From assembly GCA_030062745.1 (NCBI GenBank), contig CP099843.1, positions 23,242,122-23,306,121 of the forward strand: a DNA stretch of 64,000 nucleotides, given 5' to 3'. A program made the position numbers and the translations under genes. A model generated the notes under the pieces. The model was not told the DNA's origin. It saw nothing but the letters and a program-made list of their open reading frames with translations, and ran no database searches. This stretch comes from Capitulum mitella (taxonomy: Eukaryota; Arthropoda; Thecostraca; Pollicipedomorpha; Pollicipedidae). Of the stretch, positions 57,391 to 64,000 are shown in pieces; within the stretch, counting starts at the first letter, position 1, and each line of letters begins with the position of its first letter.

Positions 57391-57934
57391 AATGACTCTC
57401 AATGGTTTGATGGGACGGTGGCTGGTCTTATCGAACGGCAACTGGTATGATGGGGCGGCCACTGGTCTAGCGGGATAACCACTGCGCAGGGCCTGTCTCC
57501 TAGTGGGACAGCTGCCGGCCAGGGTCCGTCTTCTTGTCTTCTGGTGGGACGGCCGCCGGCCAGGGTTTTGGGCCTAGTGGCCCGTTCTCCAGGCTGCTTG
57601 TGACGCGTGTCGCGGCCACCAGCTGTCTCACCTATTCTTGCTTCTTCAGCCGGTGCTGGCAGTCGACCTGATCACACTGCCTGCTCCGTGGATTGGTAGT
57701 GCTCTGTGTGTGCGCTATTGGTAGCTTTTGCGATTTACTGGCGGGTGCGTGTTGCGAGAAGGTCTATTTCCTGGTGATGGAGCCCTGCGTTTTGGCTAGG
57801 TTTTGGCGTAAGTAACCCTGTCGGCATGTAGCGAGTGCTGTAACCACTTAGTGCTGTGCAGGACAACTCTCAACCGTGTCTTCTGAACTTATTTTTTAAT
57901 TCCTTGAACGACCGGGGGGGGGCCGGGGGGGGGG
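57391..57934 (+). other. 3' flank/3' UTR, imperfect GC repeats, no AATAAA
   Basis: Short imperfect repeats of 'gggac(g/a)gc(c/t)gccggccagggt' and 'actggt' type at about 57410-57580. No canonical AATAAA appears before the A tract, so the polyadenylation site cannot be placed. The stretch ends in two G runs (57913-57934). Confidence 0.5.
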
Positions 57935-59785
<1,851 letters not shown>

Positions 59786-60060
59786 CAGGCATGTCGCCAG
59801 GATTTTCCTCGGGGGGGGGGGGGGGCTAAATGTGAACTTTTGTCATATGCCACCGGCACAGGAGCAGATCCAGCATCTCCGTTTTGGGGACCAAACTAAA
59901 GTTTCCTGGGTCTAGATGTCCGTTCAGAGGAGTCATTGACCATGGGGGGAGGGTGGTGAAAGACGCTATTGCGTAGATGATCACTGCGAAATCGCTATAT
60001 ATCTAGTGTAGACCGCTTGGCTCAGGGAGGGTCATGGCCCTCCCTTTGGCGACGTCCCTG
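59786..60060 (+). mobile_element. hAT-like MITE, 275 bp
   Basis: Ends CAGGCATGTCGCCAGG (left) and CAGGGACGTCGCCAAAGG (right, reverse complement). Flanks ttcaagat (59778-59785) and atcaagat (60061-60068) form an 8-bp target duplication with one change. A G run follows the left end, as in the 164-bp element at 52593. Non-coding. Confidence 0.8.
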
Positions 60061-60068
60061 ATCAAGAT

Positions 60069-60879
60069 ACGCCTTAAACCTCCAGTGACAGAACGCAGAC
60101 AAAACCGAAGCAACGCCTGAGACATCTAGTTTGCTCTCACCAAAGCGGTAAGCTTAAATCCCTTTTACACTTGCGCGTCAGACTTCAACATTTAATTCAG
60201 GTGTCCCATTCAGTGATTTCTCAGACGTAAAAAATCCTAGGTTTTCTCACATCAGAGGAAATTCGCTTCCTGCCACAGTTGAACGTCACACTACGTCACA
60301 TTTATGGATTTGGCATGGGCCGAAATGCCTTAAAAAAACGCATGCCTCTCCCATGTATAGTTAGCTTTTGGCGCAGCCCTTGAGATAACGGTTCGCGATT
60401 TGATCGGCGTGCTCGGCAGGCTCCTCACTGTCAGAAGCAAGAGTAACTTTAGATAACATGCACTCGTTCAAACCTCAAAGCTTCTGCTAGTGCTACTCGT
60501 TAATTTAGGCGTGTCCACCACAGTCTGGGCAACTGGAGAACGTGCTGCACGACGGGACACGACCTAAAAATCTGGCAACGTGGATTTAACACAGCTTTGC
60601 GAGGCAGCGATCGGCTTGAACAGGATTTAACTCAGCGTGCGATGCACTGATCACTCGCTGAGCTAGCTGCTGTTTGTTGTGAGTTAGGATGCAACCCTCT
60701 TGGGCTCAAGCGTCCGTGTCACGAGTGACGTCTTGAGTTTCGTCGGGCGTCACCCAGTCATATGCTGCGTGAAATACCCTGGCAGATGTTCAAAGCTGGG
60801 CCAGGGCTCACACCACGCTCGCCATATGGCGTGTGCCGGGACTGCCCCGAGAGCGAGATTGACCGCATCAGATCGTATC
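60069..60879. other. Upstream flank of CpG island
   Basis: Nothing recognisable; GC rises from about 60700 towards the island. Confidence 0.4.
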
Positions 60880-61141
60880 AGAACCGGCGGAGGGGTGCCG
60901 GCAGACGTCAGACTCCGCCCCGCCCGCCGGCGGCCCTCCCCCGGCCGCCGATTGGCCGGCGCCGGCACGTGACCGGCGTCGGCTCCGGCCGGCCCCCGCG
61001 GCACTCGCCGGCGGCAGCCGAGCCCCTCGAGCCCGGCGGCGGCGGCCGCGCGCCCTGCCAGTCACGTGGTCCACCGCCCCGGGCGGAGATCGGGGCCGAA
61101 CGCTCGGCGGAGACGGGCGCGACGGAGCAGGAGGCCGGCAG
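60880..61141 (+). promoter_or_regulatory. CpG-island promoter and putative first exon of next gene
   Basis: Very CpG-rich. It contains an Sp1-type CCGCCCCGCCC (about 60915-60925), an inverted CCAAT box ATTGG (60951-60955) and two CACGTG E-boxes in TFE/USF-like contexts (60966-60971 as GCACGTGACC, 61063-61068 as GTCACGTGGT). It ends in 'ggccggcag|gtgaga', a good splice donor at 61142. A plus-strand frame is open through the block but looks like GC-driven noise, so the exon is probably 5' UTR. The rest of the gene must lie beyond 64000 or in exons I cannot recognise. Confidence 0.5.
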
Positions 61142-62729
61142 GTGAGAGCAGGCTGCTGGCCGTGACGTGTGTGTCCTCATCAGAAATGATGCTGGAGTAC
61201 CGGATTTGGGTCAAGCTGCTGGGGTCGGCCGAAGAGAATGATCGGTGAAGGAGATGGTGGGGTGGAGAGTCGGTACAGAATAATGACAGTTCATTTGTAA
61301 CGCCTCAGGACCGAACAGTTTGATGTAACTTTGGATTCTCGAGCCCCATGGACCTAGCATTCAAGTCCAAAATATTTGAATGACCTAGACATGGGTGTAG
61401 CAGTGCGTAGGGCCGGCAGGGCAGCGACCCTGCCAACATGGTGACTGCCCTATTAACTTTTTGCTAACTTAGGAACTAGTCAGATGGTACCGCATGAGAA
61501 GATATTGTCTTGAAAAGGTTCTGGCCCTACTAGTTTTATAAACGTTCCACATGAGTGGACCTTGGTGCTACTTGGAGCGGTTAAGATCTTTCAAAATCCT
61601 GCAGCTTTTGGCATAACACCTCGTATTCGAGGGCCCCGCTACAGGCTGGTAGTTCGGATGAAACATTTAAGTTGTTAAGGGGGTCGTCTTCACATAATGC
61701 AGGCAGCCGTAGCCGTACATCCTGCGAATGTAACGCTGCTGCGGATTTGGGGATATGTATCCGTCCCCTTACTTGGAATGTTCCATATTTTTGTTCTACT
61801 GGGCGAAAATACCATTGTGATAAAACATTAAGGTAGTCTTTAAACTATACGATCAACGATGCTACCATGTGTTTTGACCGAATTTAGCACAACTATTCTC
61901 AAATCTACCTATATATTGTCTATGGAAATCGCCTTGTGCTAAGATGCATAGTGCTACATCTCCCCACTTCCACATCCTTTCTTGCGCTTTACCTGTATTT
62001 ATGCAATAACTAAGGTTTTAGTACTTACTCATTTGTCAAACTTTCGTGGTAGTAGATTCTGACTATGTTTGAGTGCGTTCAGTTCCTTTCACACTGTTGT
62101 TGATCAGACTACTTAAACTGCCATTCGAATTGCAAACGGTTGCTTGATTAGAAACATAGTACTATCCTCCTTTGTATTTGTTTACCGGTTTACTGCTACA
62201 AATTTCACAGGTTTGGCGCTAGGTCATACTCAGGAGTAATGCAAAACAAAGGCAAGCAATTCGAACTTGAAGCTCAGAGGACAAGGTTCCTGGTTTATTT
62301 CAGATCACTTGTGTAGTACTCCTGCTGGACAGTGCCTCAAATTATTGTCACTAATGTATTTCGGTTGCTCGTGTCTTTCACAGTGCCCGCGACCAATGAA
62401 TTCAGGCCACAGGCTGCGGTGCCAGACAGAAAGCATTGGTACGAACGAATCAGCACGGTCCTTTGGTAGACCAGGGTGTACTTTCCGTGGCTGTGAGCGC
62501 TGGCCGAGCGTCGCGAATGTGCAGCGATTTAGTACTTTGAGACTGACTACGTCTCTTACTGAGGTTTGTTTGTTTCTGTCCCTAAGTTGGTGTGAAAGCA
62601 ATGATGTTTCACGATTAGAAACATTGCATTGAAAGTTCGTTAGATAGGCGCGGGCTGCAGCGAAGAAGCGTACTTTTATTCTTCTTATTCACCGCAAATT
62701 CTGGGGAGATATGATTTAAAAACAAACCA
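61142..62729. other. No gene recognised; possible first intron of next gene
   Basis: AT-leaning sequence with short frames, including 121 codons at 62267-62632 lacking an ATG start. No domain seen. Confidence 0.4.
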
Positions 62730-62737
62730 GTTAGAAA

Positions 62738-63143
62738 TAGGGGTGTCGAACTGTATTTTTTTGAGAGGGCCCTGGCCCACCCGATGTTGTCTGAGCCCAC
62801 CCAATGTTGGTTTGGGTCTCCCAATATTTTCTGCCTGTTTTAGAGGGAAATGAATAATAATAACGAAAAGAACGGCCGCGGTAGATAAGAGGTAAGCAGA
62901 AATTAAAGAATAAGGTCTAAAGTGATACATGCACCTTTTTTCTGTCTCTTATCTATATATGTACCTGTATACATGGGAATAATTGCGATTTTTCATTCGA
63001 TTAATGTTAACAAAAAAACTTGTAAATTTACGTGGGTCAAAATAACTGGGCTAAATCCGATGAGGAACCCAAATTTGAGGGGAGGTTAGGTTGTCGGGCC
63101 CTTGGCTCGACCTCCCAACCATTTACAGAAATCGACACCCCTC
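62738..63143 (-). mobile_element. hAT-like MITE, family C, copy 2
   Basis: A 406-bp reverse-orientation match to 27938-28358. Ends TAGGGGTGTCG and, as reverse complement, GAGGGGTGTCG. Flanks gttagaaa (62730-62737) and gttagaag (63144-63151) form an 8-bp target duplication with one change. Non-coding. Confidence 0.8.
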
Positions 63144-63151
63144 GTTAGAAG

Positions 63152-64000
63152 TCAACCACATTTATTCAGCTGGTCATAACAAAGGCATGCGAGTTAAAAA
63201 AAAGCCAAGAACACATCCTCTGTGTGTAATTCCTGATTTATTTCACAGGCGTAAGAACTCAGGAACGACATGTGAAAGTTCATGGAAACTGGCTGTTTAT
63301 GAGCTAATTAATTCCATGCGGATGTTCAAATTGAACAAAACAAGGGACCATGGGCTTCACGTTACAATGCCCATTTCCGGCACAGACAGAAAAGCGTTGT
63401 TGCTGAAAGGCTTTGTTATCGCAACAATTTCTTTCTAGAAAGAAACTTTACGTGATGTTTCTAACAAAGCACCTAATGACAAGCAAGAAAGCTGACATGG
63501 GAATGGCTGGAAGTGATGAAAAAGAAAGAAAAATATCTTTGAGACATTTCTTTCTATGGAACACCATAACGTTAAGTTGACCTATGGAATGAGGAAATAC
63601 CAGCAAAGCTGCCTTCGCTGCCCTCCTCGCCCCGTTTCTACCGTCCCTGATTTTGTCACTGGCACTGTATGTGGATACGGCGTGTTTGCGAAAGTGGACA
63701 GGTGGACAACTGAACATTTTATCCGGAGATGTGGGGATCTGCCCAGCATTCGTCAGCCCTGCGTGTATTTGGCGATTACGATGCTCTGGCCTTCTCATTA
63801 TGTTGAGACGCACCAGGACTGTTTTATTTGGGCTGTTTAGCTGAGCACTGTACCCAATCCCCATCAAGACAAGCTTTTAGCATACAATGGTTTGCGTTGA
63901 GTTCGCTTCAGTTGCTGTTAGCGGTTGCGCTTCGGAAATTCGTCGGGAAAGGTCTTTTTTTCCTCATTCTCCATTGTCCGATGACAGAGAGGAGTCCGGC
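63152..64000. other. No gene recognised to window end
   Basis: A 94-codon ATG frame at 63556-63840 (plus) is antisense-overlapped by a 139-codon frame (63448-63867, minus). Neither matches a family I know. Confidence 0.35.

Noticed and set aside
60762..61145. 127-codon frame through the CpG island
   Set aside because: Arg/Pro/Gly-rich and composition-driven; its end coincides with the splice donor, so 5' UTR is the simpler reading.

Overview
The window is animal nuclear DNA, most likely from an invertebrate. Evidence: one spliced gene with GT-AG introns and metazoan protein sequence, long (TA)n, (CA)n and (CT)n microsatellites, many non-autonomous transposons, and CpG-rich islands in an otherwise AT-leaning background. 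I cannot fix the phylum from sequence alone. No viral, bacterial, tRNA or rRNA gene was found.

The only gene I can reconstruct in full runs left to right from 33,591 to 57,390. It encodes a zinc transporter of the cation diffusion facilitator family (SLC30/ZnT, nearest the ZnT2/3/4/8 group). There are nine coding exons: 33591-33705, 41345-41437, 42398-42502, 43032-43178, 44543-44696, 45400-45541, 51751-51856, 56636-56770 and 57215-57390. Every junction is GT-AG and every phase agrees, giving 390 codons plus the stop if all exons are used. The 93-bp second exon is symmetric (phase 1-1), so it can be skipped without frame loss (359 residues). The protein has six membrane helices, the two HxxxD zinc-site motifs, an N-terminal HCH and a C-terminal CxxC. 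Its loop between helices 4 and 5 is short and lacks histidine.

Layout. 1-33.2 kb: no convincing gene; repeats, decayed transposons (piggyBac-like TTAA elements, hAT-like MITEs, a Penelope-type GIY-YIG relic) and several GC-rich islands. 33.2-33.6 kb: GC-rich presumed promoter and 5' UTR of the transporter with a perfect CRE. 33.6-57.4 kb: transporter gene; its introns hold satellites, a second copy of the 1.2-kb TTAA element, hAT MITEs, a dead mariner relic and an intronic GC island with overlapping CRE, E-box and E2F-like sites. 57.4-60.7 kb: 3' flank with a 186-nt A tract and another hAT MITE. 60.7-61.15 kb: a CpG island with Sp1, CCAAT and two E-box motifs ending in a good splice donor, probably the first exon of a rightward gene continuing past the window. 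61.15-64 kb: intergenic or intronic, with one more hAT MITE.

The most unusual structure is a pair of about 1.2-kb TTAA-flanked element families. Both carry G-run/C-run palindromic hairpins just inside their TTAACCC ends, and both are studded with AGGTCA-type half-sites.
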